Source of the DNA: Aristolochia californica
Lineage: Eukaryota; Streptophyta; Magnoliopsida; Piperales; Aristolochiaceae
DNA length: 64,000 nt
Direction: 5' to 3'
Assembly (NCBI GenBank): GCA_029961685.1
Contig: JARWKL010000016.1
Coordinates: 1,245,001-1,309,000, forward strand
Every line of letters starts with the position of its first letter. The stretch's first letter is position 1. The position numbers and the translations under genes are program-made. Under the pieces are notes generated by a model that had not been told where the DNA came from, did no database searches, and saw only the letters and a program-made list of their open reading frames with translations. Below are positions 22,760-34,705 of the stretch, one piece after another.

Positions 22760-23463
22760 GTGAAACAAATTCTTTGCATTTGGCAAATAAGACTGTACCT
22801 AAGATTTTGACTAACCTTGAACCTTACCAGTCTTCCTCACTATTTATGTCTACTCAGGAGCCATCCTAAAGCTCTGGATTAATAGCTGTTGGAGTAGAAA
22901 TCTGCCATTTGGAGGGCCATCTTCAGCCTGGTATCTTTCTTCTCAACAAGTTAGACTGCCTCCAACTGCTTCAAATTCTTACTATCTGGCTCATTTAATG
23001 AATAAGTAACAATCTAGCAACTCAAATTTGGGACAATATGTGGGATAAAATAGTTGATTTAATAAGATTAATTTAATAGTTATATGGAAAATTAAAAAAC
23101 TTCATATAATTTCTTAGTAAACCACTAATAGAATTTCTTATTGAAGATTTCTTGAAAAGTAGCTAGAAATATTTTTTTCTAGGATATAAATTTCTAACCA
23201 AGGGCACTAACAGGGCATAAAAAAATTTGGAGCAGAGGTAGGTAAAGATAAATAAAAAGTTTTAGTTAAAATCCAGTCTTCAAAAGGGGCCAATAACTGC
23301 ACAAGGCACCTTCATATCAAAGCTGAGAATTCATATTGAGAAGGAATACTTAGGCTGTGTTTGGAACACAGGAAGTGGAGAAAAAAGAAAATAAAATAAA
23401 AGAGGTTTCTCTTCCCTTGTTTGGATGCCAATAGAAAATAAGAGAGAAAATAGAAAAAAATAT
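22760..23463. other. Spacer, no gene seen
   Basis: No supported ORF. From about 23350 (GGCTGTGTTTGGAA) the sequence becomes purine-rich and leads into the fold-back element. Confidence 0.5.
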
Positions 23464-23936
23464 AGTTTCTCTTGTTTTGATACACGTGAAAAATGAAAAA
23501 GAAAAAAAAGTAATATTTTTAATTTTTTATGATTAAATTTCTCTGAAGTTTTATTTCTTTTCTTTTTTCTCTAAATTTCATCATTTAGCGAGAAAAAAAA
23601 TTATTAACCAAGAGAGAGTCTTTTCTCTTAATGATTCATTGTTGCCCAACAACAGAGAATAATTTTCTCTCTCTTTACTTTTTTATGGGTCAGGGTATGT
23701 TTTGGAACTCAAATAAAAGAAATGAAAAGCAAAAAGATATTTTTTGTTGTTTAGCAGCATAGAATCATTGAGAGAAAAGAAAATAAGAGAGAAAATCACT
23801 TTCTCTCAAAATTTTCTCACAAAATGATGGAATTTGGGGAGAAAAAAAATTTAATCATCAAAACTTTAAAATATTATTAAGTTTTTTTTCATTTTTATTT
23901 TTCACGAGTATTAAAACAAGAGAAACTACATAAGTC
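23464..23936. mobile_element. Fold-back (MITE-like) inverted repeat
   Basis: The left arm from about 23464 (TAGTTTCTCTTGTTTTGATAC) and the right arm read backwards from about 23936 (TAGTTTCTCTTGTTTTAATAC) are complementary over some 220 bp with substitutions, meeting near 23695. The arms share GTGAAAAAT.AAAA, GATTAAATTT and GATTC.TTGTTGC-type blocks. There is no coding capacity. Target duplications were not determined; the GGCTGTGTTTGG motif at 23350 suggests that the element may extend further left. Confidence 0.6.
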
Positions 23937-25482
23937 GAGAAGAGACAGTGATGGTACCATAAGGAAGGAAAAGGCCTTGAACCAGTCTTTTTTCTGATCT
24001 TTCCAGTTTCCACGACCATTGCAGAACTTTTCACTATTCACTTTGTATACTACATCTCCTTCCATCTGTTCAACCAAATAGAGAGAGCTACAGTTTTTCG
24101 ATCCACCATTATCAGAAAAGCTAGAAAAAAAGAGAGAAGCAGAGGTTGAAAGAAGCAGCACACAAACTGACATAACCCCTGCAAAAGTAGACAAACTGTT
24201 AATTCTCCATCAATCTACCATCCCCACCTATCTTCATTGATAGACAAATAACAACCCTGTAGAAGAAGAGAAAAGTTGGGGCTACTTGAGAGTAGAAAGA
24301 ACCGTCTCTCACTCTCAGCGTATTGATGGCGGCTGGTGAAGTCAGCACGGCCACTTATATCCAACCCATGTATACACGTGCCCATACAGTGTAATCGACC
24401 CTGGTTTCTCTCTTCGGAATTGGAAATTTAAAACAGAGGATTAGTTGTGTGATAGTGGCAGGGATGATGAGACGTTTTTATATTCAGAGACTGGACAAAA
24501 AAAAGTACGATATTTCTCCACCGAGGATGCTGCATTTTCTTCAGATTCTCAAGAGCTCCTCCCAGTGTCTCCTTGACCATCGACTCCCGTAAGCACTCTG
24601 GCAATGAAAAGATGTTGGAAAAATAAAATGAATTCCAAGAGGCGAAGTGGGCAGAGAGAGATCCCAGTCCAGGAATTTGGAAATCGATGAGCTATGATAA
24701 GAGCTGGATCCTCCATTATGGTTTACTAAATTCTCGCTCATTCCGAGAAGAGAAAGACGTAAATACACAGCAGATTACCTGGTATCCGGTTGTCAATCTC
24801 CTCCCCAGCAGAAAGAACAAGGCATTCCCTGAATTTTGACTTCCCAATGTAAGCACAGCTCGTGTAAACAAACGATTCCAGTTAAATAATTAAACGATCA
24901 TGCACTCTTCCCCAGTTCTTACTCCACTTAAGAATATGGACAAACATCTGGAGGGCAAGAGCCGGAGACGAGAGGCCAATCAAGGTGGGGGCAGGCGTGA
25001 CCCAGATGTGACAATTCTATCTCTCCAGATAATATAAGAAAATAAACGTATTAAGATAATTTAAATTATTCGTTTAAAAAGGAGGAATTAGCGGCTTGGT
25101 TGCGCAATCTGAGTAGGTTGGTTTCCTCTTTTTCATGGGATATTCATTTTTAGTTCCGATTACCCGTTTAAGAAAAGGTAACCAGCGGGCCCACCGGAGA
25201 CGGAGACAAAGACGAGATCTGACCATTCAAAGAGCTAACTTGCGCCTTAGAGCGATTTGTAACTGCCGACACCACGGACGGAATAGGGTTACTGGGTACG
25301 CCTATTGGAATCGCAACCGTTCGACGTGATGCTGCTGCTGCTGCTGCTGCCTGCCTGCCTGCCCTCCATCTTGCCTCGTGTGCACACTGCGCACATGGCG
25401 TCTGGTTGTCTTGTGGAAAAAAGCGTATCGCCACGTCACACTACGTCTCTTGCCTCGCAATCCATTCACCTCTTAAGTCCAC
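23937..25482. other. Spacer upstream of the PB1 gene; no confident gene
   Basis: Minus-strand ORFs at 23895-24194 (99 codons) and 24541-24768 (75 codons) are not recognised, and no coding signal beyond openness was seen. The first is preceded by a plausible TTTGCAG splice acceptor at its 5' side, so an exon of an unknown minus-strand gene cannot be excluded. CTG repeats occur at 25330-25350. Confidence 0.4.
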
Positions 25483-25489
25483 TATAAAG
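25483..25489 (+). promoter_or_regulatory. TATA box of the PB1-domain gene
   Basis: TATAAAG about 140 bp upstream of the ATG, followed at 25513-25540 by a CT-rich tract (CTCCTCCCTCCCTCC) typical of plant 5' leaders. A CCACGTCA motif with an ACGT core lies about 50 bp further upstream (25430-25438), a possible bZIP site. Confidence 0.55.
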
Positions 25490-25630
25490 TCCTCATTAAA
25501 GAAGGAGACTCGTTCTTCTCCTCCCTCCCTCCCTCCCCCATTTTCCACGCTTCCGTCGGGCATCAAATCGTAATCCAAATCTCTTCAAAACCCTAGAGAG
25601 AGTGATCTCCTTCTTCTCGATCGCCCTGAC

Positions 25631-26914
25631 ATGGAAAATTACACTTATTCTTCGTATCCGGATTCCGGCGATTCGTCGCCCCGATCGCGGGAGGTTGACT
25701 GCGATAACGCGTCCTGGGAGGAGCATCAGGCTAGCAACTACAAGGTCAAGTTCATGTGCAGTTATGGCGGAAAAATCCAGCCCCGGCCGCATGATAACCA
25801 GCTCGCTTACATCGGCGGAGATACCAAGATTCTTGCCGCTGATCGGAATATTAAATTCGCCGGCATCATGGCTAAGCTTTCCGCGATTTGCGACGCAGAA
25901 GTCTGCTTCAAGTATCAGCTACCCGGCGAGGATCTTGACGCGCTTATTTCCGTCACCAATGACGAGGATCTGGACCACATGATGATGGAGTATGACCGAC
26001 TTCATCGAGCTTCCGTTAAGCCTGCTCGGCTGCGGCTCTTTTTGTTCCCTTTGAATCCGCCTCCGGCGGAGTCGAAGACGGACAGGCAATGGTTCGTTGA
26101 TGCATTAAATTCGGCGCCAATCCAGACGATGGAGTCGGCATCGCCAACGAATCCAGACTTCCTGTTCGGATTAGATAAGGGATACGCGCAACCCGCCGCC
26201 AAGTTGCAGGAGCCTTCGCCTGAATCGGTGGTGACGGAAGTTGCTTCGGTGGAGACGCCCGTGGGATCTGATTTGGGGAAGGAAGACAGGCAGATCGGAG
26301 GAGGAGAACCGGCGGTGTCGCCGGCGGAGCTCCAGAGGCAGATCCACGAATTGCAGAGGTTGCAGATCGCCAGCCAAGAACAGGCAGCGATGTATCATAG
26401 AAGAGTTGACGAAGGCCTGCCTAGAGTTGCTCCCACCGACTATTACGCTCCGAAAACTCAGGAGAAAATCGCTCCGCCGCCAGTGAACGTGAATGTTCCA
26501 CAGAGTGTCACTGCAGCATACTGGCCTGAGAGGCAAATTCAAGCGATGAATGGAACGGACCAACAGGTTTATCTGATCCCTGCGGGGACGCCTGGAATGT
26601 ACCCGCCTGTACGCCCTGTGACAGGTCAGGTTGGTCACGGTTACTATGCAGTGCAGCGGATGGTCCCGGAGGCATACCGTGATTCGCCGGGCGTGTACGC
26701 GCAGCCACAGGTCGCACCTCCGCAGGGGGTGACGAAGGTGCCCGATATGGGTTACGGACAGGTGGCGTACGATGCGTCGGGCAGGCAGGTATACTACACT
26801 GCGGCGCCTGGTGGTGTGGTACCCACCTCTTACCAGACGGTTAACGCGGCACCGGTGGACATGAGACAGACCGAGCTTAAAGCAACTATCACAAAGACTG
26901 CTCAAGCTTCTTAA
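25631..26914 (+). CDS. PB1 (octicosapeptide/Phox/Bem1p) domain protein
   Basis: Intronless ORF of 427 residues. Residues about 37-130 form a PB1 domain: the β1 lysines of YKVKF (38, 40), GGKIQPRP, DRNIKFAGIMAKL, and the OPCA acidic motif QLPGEDLDALISVTNDEDLD near 95-116. Both the basic and acidic faces are present, so head-to-tail oligomers are possible. The rest is Pro/Gln/Tyr-rich and disordered, with a short coiled-coil-like stretch around LQRQIHELQRLQIASQEQ (about 235-252). Plant members of this family are uncharacterised scaffold-like proteins, apart from the related kinases. The start is supported by the conserved order of a short acidic N-terminus then PB1, and by a TATA box and CT-rich leader upstream. 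The long minus-strand ORF across it is a shadow of GC-rich codons. Confidence 0.92.
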   Translation: MENYTYSSYPDSGDSSPRSREVDCDNASWEEHQASNYKVKFMCSYGGKIQPRPHDNQLAYIGGDTKILAADRNIKFAGIMAKLSAICDAEVCFKYQLPGEDLDALISVTNDEDLDHMMMEYDRLHRASVKPARLRLFLFPLNPPPAESKTDRQWFVDALNSAPIQTMESASPTNPDFLFGLDKGYAQPAAKLQEPSPESVVTEVASVETPVGSDLGKEDRQIGGGEPAVSPAELQRQIHELQRLQIASQEQAAMYHRRVDEGLPRVAPTDYYAPKTQEKIAPPPVNVNVPQSVTAAYWPERQIQAMNGTDQQVYLIPAGTPGMYPPVRPVTGQVGHGYYAVQRMVPEAYRDSPGVYAQPQVAPPQGVTKVPDMGYGQVAYDASGRQVYYTAAPGGVVPTSYQTVNAAPVDMRQTELKATITKTAQAS

Positions 26915-27904
26915 CTTTTACGCGGTATTTCACCCTCTGTTTGCTTTGCTTTGTAGTGTCTAAATGTCTTTGTTGTGCTTCTTCTGTCTTTTAGAATTCT
27001 CCTGCGATGTATATGTTGAAATGCGATTATATAAATATTTTTAGTATCATCCTGTCTAATGACTGTATCGAGCGTTCTGAGTGAGAGTTACCCTGGATGA
27101 AGTTGAAAAACTAATAGAGGAAAACGTCATTATATCATTTGCTGTCATTTGTTCATATCCGTGGTTCTATCTGTCTCGGAAGTTAAATATTAAAGAAAAA
27201 GAAAGATCAAATGTGTCCCCTCTTCTTTTCCAAACTGAAGTCGCATAGCGGAACTTGAAACCCCTCTAATGGAGCTTTGGATCTGGGTGGTGGAGTCTCT
27301 GTGTCATTAATATGTTTCCTACCAGTTGTGGAAGGAGGACACTGCACAGCATGTGAAGCACATCATTGATAAGCTGGAAAGGAAAGGTGAGTGGAGAGGG
27401 TGAGGCTTGTTGACACTAGTTTAGTCGTTTACGTTTTCTCTCTTTCACGTGGAAGGAAATGTATAAAAAGTGGCGGCCTGCGCCCCACTTGTCCCTCTAG
27501 TCATGGGAAGCTTCTGAATTCATCCTCTCCTGCTTTCACGCTTCGAGCGGTGGATTTCTACCCATAAATAGTACATGTATGCTTGAGATTGTCCTTCCTC
27601 ATTGTCTACTTGGATCAATTGTATCGCCCTTAAGTATAATTATTTATTTAATCTGTTGGAAAAGATATAATTTACTTATAATTAAAAAAATATATTTAAA
27701 TTAAATATTAGTCATTTATAATTAGTTACAAATTATTTATATTATTATAATTCATTTTTAATTATAGATTACTTGTATTAAATATTTATTTTATTTGTTT
27801 ATTTAATGTATTTGTACAAAATATAATTAATCTATTAAAGAGAAGTGCAAATAAATCTAAGTGTAAACTACTTTTAAAAATAAATCAACTACAATATCAA
27901 TATC

Positions 27905-27905
<1 letters not shown>
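26915..27905. other. 3' flank of the PB1 gene and AT-rich spacer
   Basis: No gene is seen. 27640-27900 is very AT-rich. Confidence 0.5.

Positions 27906-27965
<60 letters not shown>
27906..27965 (+). repeat. (GA)n microsatellite
   Basis: About 60 bp of uninterrupted AG/GA dinucleotides. Confidence 0.97.
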
Positions 27966-27969
<4 letters not shown>

Positions 27970-30900
27970 ATTGGGTACAAAACCAAGTTTCATGCGAAAA
28001 TACGAAACGGGAACCTCTACCGTTCGATTTTGATCAATGGGGAAGGTGAATTCCCTCTCATTTTCCCTTTCACTCTCGGTCGCCTCTCATTCCCACTTAT
28101 GCCTTTGATTCCCTCTCAATCTTGATTTGACTCCCCTAGCCTTCCTTCATCTCTCACCTCTTCCTCGAAAATCTTTGTCAATCACCTCTCATTCCTTCAT
28201 ACGCAACGTCTCCATCGTTGGCGTCATTCATCGTTGTTTGGTTGTCATTCTATTGCAAGGTACGAAGCCGCTTAATCAAACTTTCACCTTGTCATCAATT
28301 TATTTATTTATTTTTTCAAAGCTCTTAGAATAATTTTAGTACTGAATAATATGAAATGGATTCTAGATGGCTCGATTCTTGGATTTGAGTAGCCAAGTCA
28401 GGCCTCTTCTTATTCATTCCTCTCTTTTCGTTTCTCAGTAAAGGAATAAAATCCCATTAATTTAATTTGATTAGAAGTTTCAATTTATTTTATGGTGTTT
28501 CACATATGAATTTCATGGATTACTATATTTTTTACAGCCATTTTGTGTTGATAAATTAAAAATCTTGTGAATGTTCTTCTTGATTACAATCATCTTCATG
28601 TTAAATTATTGGTTTTTGTTGGATAACAAAGGCAAGGCTGATGCTGGATTCAAAGGGCTGTTGCTACAGGGTCTGTAGCCCAAGATGACCTATTTGAATT
28701 TGTAAGGGAGGAATCTCTCAAAATGTGTCGAGATAGCATTTGTTGAAAGGAGTGATTAACATGTCTTTGTCCAAAAAATTATTAAAGAAATAGAAAAGGA
28801 GAGTAGCATTCAAATGGAATGTTGCTGTATATCCAATGTTAATAGAATAATTAAAAAGCAATGGACATTGATGAAATGCTTGCATTATACCCAATGCTCC
28901 CAAAGAAAAGAAGAATTTGCTTTTCACATGTTAAAAAAGATTAGCAATATTAAAAAGGCATTCCATGCTAGGCAAGACTGTAGTTGGATTCGGCAGAACT
29001 CTTGTTTTTGACGTGCTATATTGTTTTTAATTATGACTTTCCCAAAAAATTAAGCATGGACAAGAGGTCTATTTTACTTGGCCACTCTTTCCCAGGTATC
29101 CCTTCCAAATTTCAACCATATCTTATAATTGTGTGAATTGAGCTAGAATAGTGCAGATGTTATGGTGATATTTTAATGTTATAACTTTTTGCATAGCTTG
29201 AATTTCATTCATATTTGAGTGTCTAGAGATTCATTGATAGAAGTATGTCTGGACCACACTACATGGTCAATTTTTTTTTTTTTTTTAGTTTCCACTGAAA
29301 CAGAATAGGAAAAAAAAAAGAACAAACACTAGAGATTGACGACATTTTGCTATTGTCATAGTAAATAACATTTGATGAACTTGTTTGAACAATTTGGATT
29401 TGCTCAGGTACTTGAACAAAGAGTAGCAACTTTAGAACAAGATCTTGATGCAGCAAAATTACAGTTGCAACTCGTGCTCAATCTGAAATAAAGTCAAGTC
29501 GAGGAGCACAAGATGATTGATCATGTGCTAGGTATTAGCTATATTTTGTGCTTGTGGAGCTATATTTGCATAGCAATTGTGCTCGTCAAATCAATATAGG
29601 TCCTTTTCACTTATTCTTCTTCTTCTTCATCATCTTATCTATGAGCAAAAAAAAGTTTTTGTTACGGGTGTTGTTGTTTGGTTTCACTCTAAAAGAATTA
29701 TTTTTCTAGCATAAATATTTCTCTAATAGCTATTCTATTTTTTTTTTTGTCTTATATACTTTTATGCCATTTTTTCTCCTCACTATTTTTGTTTGTTTTT
29801 GTCTTGACATTACCCAAATGTTGCTACTTTTGTTAGTTTGGTTGATTGGTTTTACAAAGAAAAGGGACCAGAATAAGCTCAAAGTGTTCTTATGTTAGTT
29901 AGTGTTCTTCTTTACTTTGTTTCATTTATTGCTTTGTGGTTGGCAGTAGTTTTCCAAAATAGCCCAGTATGATGTGATTGGAATTGGGATAAATATGAAG
30001 GAAATCCATGTAGAGAACCGTTCATTCAAAGTGCAGGTGCTAGGTTTCATTTTAGATGGTCTTGTCCATGTGGTGGTGTGAGACAAGTAAGAATCCTCCA
30101 TTTGCTTGATGTAGTTAAATTTTATGAACTTCTGAATAGAGGCTGATTTTCATTGGGTTCAACTAGTAATATCTTTATTTTTGCTTCTTGGTTTTGGATT
30201 ATGAAATTCACAAATGAGAGAATCTTGGTGGGCTAGTGCAAGCATGTTGAGTATTTCAATTTCCCACTTGTGTATAGCCTTCTTTTGGTTTCAATCTAAA
30301 TATTTTGTTAATGGGTTTAGAGTTTGATTTGGCTCATTTTATAGGCTGGTATTGAGGTTGCTAATCTCTTTCGAAATGAAGAGGAAACAATGTGTAATTA
30401 TGTCTCCTACACCTATTTTGTTTTATCCTTTTACTCTTATAATCTAATGAAGGCCTTTCAACGGTTAGATTGTTAAACTAAAAATATTCTTCGCATATTC
30501 TTGTATCTGCATACATCAGTTGTTTTTGGTATAGATTTTCAACATGCTATTTCCTTTGGATCAAGTAATTTATACAGTTGGAAGAGATCCCCGGTTTCAA
30601 AATACTATCGTTGCAGAAATTGCACCTTTGATGACTGCTCCTGCCACTGTTTGTCTATCTCTTTTATGTTGAAAAACATACAACTTGATTTTCTATCATT
30701 CTGATTGAATTTTATGTGGCTTATTGGTTGTGGAGCATCATTCTGTGTTATGCCTTGATCCATAACAATATGTTGTCTCCAATGTTTAAGTGCTTGGGAG
30801 TTTTCATTCGTGGTTATTCTTGCTTATATAACTGTTATGTTTACTTGCTGCACAAGTACTTGTTAATAGCAGAACTGCATCAGCCAGTGAGATTGTGAGA

Positions 30901-31231
30901 AGGCACATATTTTATCTAAAATTCTAGCTTAAGATGGGGTTAATTAAGCTTCAAATATATAAAAGCATGATTTCTAAAGCATAATCGTAGACACGACTGA
31001 GATTTCCAACCTTGATTTGAAACAAAAATTGTGGGTGGCATTCTTTATGGACTCAAAATCAAATTGTGTGGTTGAATGTCTAGAGATTGTTGCAATGAGA
31101 AATCACCTCCAAGGTACAATATCTATACGTCTTAAAATGCAATACCATTTGAACCCAATCCTTCCTCCTGCATTTTTTTTATCTATTGGACAGTCCACGA
31201 ATTTTTAATGGAAGAATCAAGAGTCATTGAA
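27966..31231. other. Long stretch without a confident gene
   Basis: Short ORFs only. Two patches look faintly protein-like on the plus strand: 29407-29490 (VLEQRVATLEQDLDAAKLQL, coiled-coil-like, then a stop) and 30555-30650 (YTVGRDPRFQNTIVAEIAPL then MTAPATV). I do not recognise a family, and neither forms a complete gene. They may be decayed exons. Confidence 0.4.
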
Positions 31232-31299
31232 GACTCTGTGGCTTAATATATAAGGCACCAGTTTAACTGGAGAATCTAGGTTCGATTCCCAGCAATGTA
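31232..31299 (+). repeat. tRNA-like sequence (SINE head or tRNA pseudogene)
   Basis: The sequence has an A-box-like TGGCTTAATATATAAGG and a perfect B box GGTTCGATTCC at 31279-31289, at tRNA spacing. A T-arm pairs 4/5 (CTAGG/CCCAG) and an anticodon arm pairs 4/5, but the acceptor ends (GACTCTG / CAATGTA) do not pair. The loop would place UUA as anticodon, which is not a sense tRNA of normal plants. It is therefore a tRNA-derived relic, most like an Arg-type tRNA, and not a working gene. Confidence 0.55.
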
Positions 31300-31320
31300 A
31301 TTTAGTTTCTTTGCTCTTCT

Positions 31321-31515
31321 ATGGAAAATGCCTCTTTTATCAAATTTGATGTTGGTAATGTGGTCATGGTGACCGGTGGCAGAAACAAAGGGTTGGTATC
31401 TTAAAGAGTAGAGAAAAGCATTAGGGCAGCTTTGAGACCATTCACGTTGAGGATGCCACTGGCCATGCATTTACTACCTGATTGGGCAATGTGTACACCA
31501 TAGGAAAGGGAACAA
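31321..31515 (+). pseudogene. RPS4: 40S ribosomal protein S4 (eS4) pseudogene fragment
   Basis: The reading is ENASFIKFDVGNVVMVTGGR then NKG, a frameshift, VGILKSREKH, a stop, GSFETIHVEDATGHAFTT, a stop, and LGNVYTIGKGT. It follows the eS4 protein collinearly over about 65 residues of the C-terminal KOW/S4 region. No intron interrupts it. It is followed by an A-rich run (31511-31530), which fits a retrocopied and truncated fragment, although the real C-terminus is missing. At least one frameshift and two in-frame stops make it non-functional. Confidence 0.85.
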
Positions 31516-31889
31516 AAAAAAAAACAAAAAAAACTGCTGAATAATTGATTGGAATTAGAAAAAAAAAGAAGAAGAAGATAGAGTTATGCCTTACACCGGA
31601 TGAAATTTTGATTCTGCCTATGTTGTCTAGTATCACAAGAAAGCCTACCTGGCTGCTTTGCTGTGAATTTATGAGAAAATAAGAGGTGCCAAGATGGTTG
31701 GATACCTGCTAAGGATGTTAATGCATTCCTAAATGTCTTCACTGTTAGTTTGGTTGTTGGAGAAGCGTACCGTCCATGCCATGTTGAGTTTTTTTCTCAC
31801 TCTGTTTTAAGAGCTGTTGGAGAGACAAAGGGGGTGATAATCTAGCTAACCTGCTTTCTTTTTGTACAAGGAGGCTGAACTTCTCTTAA

Positions 31890-34312
31890 AAAGGCCTGAT
31901 ATTCTGATACTTACTCTCTCAGTTGATCCATTTCTGTCGCTCTTGTTCTGATCAGACTACGGATGCGTTCTTGTTCTCTCTAGTTCTTCTTCGCTTTTGG
32001 GCTTTGGCCTGAGGCCAGAAGGGAATCTGCTATGGACCTGGAACTGGGACAGACACCGAGCATGGAAGATGAAGAGGCGCCATCTATCTTCAGAAAGGAG
32101 ACTGACCTTCCTGTTACACTCAAGGTAGCAAAATATCAAACGAAATTTCATTCGTTCGTTTTCTCTTTTCTTCTTCTCCTTGATCGCCAGTTAACTGTTT
32201 ACTGAATTGCGATATGCCGTTGGATCATCTGATTGTTTTTTTCTCTTTTTTTTTTCCCTAACCCTAATAAAAGGTATATCTCTAAATTTGCTTGTCTGGG
32301 TTTTTTCAAGGCATAGTTGACAACGATTAATTAATAACGTTCATTTCAAATCAACAACTTATGTTTATCGGTAACAAAACAGATGTTGAAGAAAGAAGAG
32401 TAAAGGGATTGGCTGTGATATATGATCAGCCTTGCGGAAGAATATTAGTGAAAGAAAGAAGAGAAATGCTCTGTCATACTGGCAGACATCCCTTTCTATC
32501 GTGATTGTATGTGAAGCTTCTATTTTACTCCTTTTCTGTTTTTTTTTTTGGAATGAATGTGTGAATAGCTTGTATTTTACTCATAGTAGCTAGTTCCAAC
32601 ACATTTGTTTGGACAGTAACACCAGTTATCCCTGCAATGCAGTTTGTCGAAGTTAAATACCTGATCAAGCCAAACAAAACAAACAACAGATGCTCACTCT
32701 GGCCTGCTTCCAGTACCAATGCACCAGATAGATTGATCCTTAAGGGCATCAGCGGAGTAGCGGAGTAGTATTCCAAGGGGAGATGCTGGCAATGTTGGGT
32801 CCTTCTGGAAGTGGCAAAACAACTCTGCTCACAGCTCTGGGGGGCCGACTCCATGGCCATCTGTCCGGCTCAGTAACCTACAATGACATGCCCTTTTCAA
32901 AATCCATGACTCGGAACACTGGTTTTGTCACACAGGACGATGATTTGTATCCCCATCTTACAGTTACTGAGACCCTGGTCTATACGGTAAGATTGAGGCT
33001 CCCCAGAAAAATCAGTAAAGAAGAGAAAGTCTGGTTTGCTATGGCTGTTATCTCTCTTCTTGGACTTACTCATTGTAAGGATAGTATCATAGGCGGAGGG
33101 TTGGTAAGAGGGATTCTAGTCTTCTTTTTCTTGACGAACCCACCTCTGGTTTGGATTCAACAACTGCACAGAAGATCGTTTCAACACTAGAGGAACTGGC
33201 AGCAGGTGGAAGGACTATTATTATGACCATACATCAGCCTTCTAGCAGGATTTTCTACATGTTTCACAAGGTTTTATTGTTGTCAGATGGGTATCCTATT
33301 TATTTCGGCAAAGGATCAGATACAATGGACTACTTCGAAGGTGTTGGACAGAGCCCTGGTGTCCCCATGAATCCTGCTGATTTACTTTTAGATCTTGCTA
33401 ATGGTATGTTACTTCATTTCATTTTGCTTAGTTTCTTTTCGTTTTTTTTCTTCCCCAACTTTTTTATTTTTTTAATTAAGACTTAACAAATCCGCTTCTT
33501 GCAGGCATATCATCTGTAGAATCACAACCAGATCGTACAGAAGTAAAAAGGCTTCTAGTTTCTTCTTATCAAGATAACATTGGCAACGAACTGAATAACG
33601 AGCTTTCTGTGGTTGTTGAAAGTGGTGAAATAGCCACCAAGGACCAGAAGAAAATCAGTAGATGGAGTGCAATTTGGCGGGAAGAGTTCATTGTGTTGCT
33701 TCAGAGGGGTTTGAAGGAGGGGAAACACTCATCTTTCTCTGGTTTAAGAATAAGCCAGATCTTGTTTGTAACGTTCTTCACCGGCTTTCTTTGGTGGCAA
33801 TCTGATAGCTCCCATATTCAAGATCCGGTTAATTTGTCTCCGCTTTTCCGTTTTACTGGATTTTCAAACTAATGTCTAGCTTAATCTAACTCATTATTTG
33901 TTTCTTTCCTACAGACAGGAATACTTTTCTTCTACACAACCTTCTGGGTCCTCCTGCCCATTTTCACATTCCCTCAAGAACGAAAGATGTTGACAAAGGA
34001 GAGATCTTCAGGAATGTACAGGCTCTCCTCCTACTTCATGGCCAAGACTTGCAGCGACTTGCCAATCTAGCTCGTTTTGCCAACCGTGTTCATCACTATC
34101 AGCTACTGGATGGCCGGCCTAAAGCCCACATTCCCAAACTTCTTCCAAACCCTCTTCGTGATCCTTCTCACAGTCGTAGTCGGCCAGGGCATGGGGCTAT
34201 CACTGGGGGCCCTCATCATGGACCAGAAGGCTGCAACCACACTTGGATCCATCTGCTCCCTCACATTCCTCAGTGCAGGATACTATGTGCAGCACGTTCC
34301 ACTTTCCTCATA
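31890..34312 (+). pseudogene. ABCG half-transporter pseudogene (inverted copy of the gene at 44996-47527)
   Basis: Same exon plan as the intact copy: exon 1 32032-32124 (MDLELGQTPSMEDEEAP...), exon 2 32643-33403, exon 3 33505-33837, exon 4 33915-~34312; leader homology starts near 31890. Walker [10 protein letters not shown] is kept, but four lesions are visible against the intact copy. There is an 8-bp tandem duplication (GCGGAGTA) near 32755-32768 that shifts the frame. A 52-bp deletion near 33114 removes the ABC signature SGGERKR and following residues. ATGGAG has become ATCTAG near 34066, giving a stop in the membrane domain. The last ~85 codons are lost after YYVQHVP. A 12-bp in-frame loss in exon 4 (MFQA) is also seen. 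ABCG half-transporters must dimerise; this copy cannot make one. Confidence 0.93.
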
Positions 34313-34705
34313 GTCTCATGTTAAAACAATCAATCGCCATGCATGTCGAAGGTGGCTCAGATCTTACAGGACAGCCACAAATTAAGCTAGCGAAAGATAA
34401 TCGAAGGGGCCAATGACATAGATACGCCGTTGTGCACACAGCCGTTTGATTCTCTCAAATAAGACAAGCAGGAGAGCATTAATGGCGAAAAGTAGAGGAG
34501 AAATGGAAAGAGAGAGAAGATCACGTTCTTGAAGGGTCTAGAGATCATCGTGACTCCAACAGTTCCATGCATGCAGTTGTTGTCGTCAATTTATCTGGTC
34601 GAGTAAGAAGCTCTTTGGAGGGTATAAATGGAGTCAATGGAGAAGACCTTTTCACTATTTCACCTGAGGTTAATAAACCGAGGTCAAACTTTAGAGAGGA
34701 TAGCA
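34313..34705 (+). repeat. Dispersed direct repeat, copy 1 (matches 47966-48358)
   Basis: CTCATGTTA.AACAAT, ATCGCCATGCA.GTCGAAGG, GACTCCAACAGTTCCATGC and TTTCACCTGAGGT.AATAAA are shared in order and orientation with 47966-48358. There the block lies upstream of the intact ABCG gene; here it abuts the truncated 3' end of the ABCG pseudogene. No convincing ORF. Confidence 0.82.

Noticed and set aside
26171..26905. 244-codon minus-strand ORF
   Set aside because: It is the antisense of the PB1-domain gene; Arg/His-rich composition arises from GC-rich codons of the real frame.
31232..31299. Functional tRNA gene
   Set aside because: Acceptor stem does not pair and the implied anticodon UUA would read a stop codon.
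31890..34312. Second working ABCG transporter
   Set aside because: Frameshift, loss of the ABC signature, a stop in the membrane domain and 3' truncation, all visible against the intact copy.
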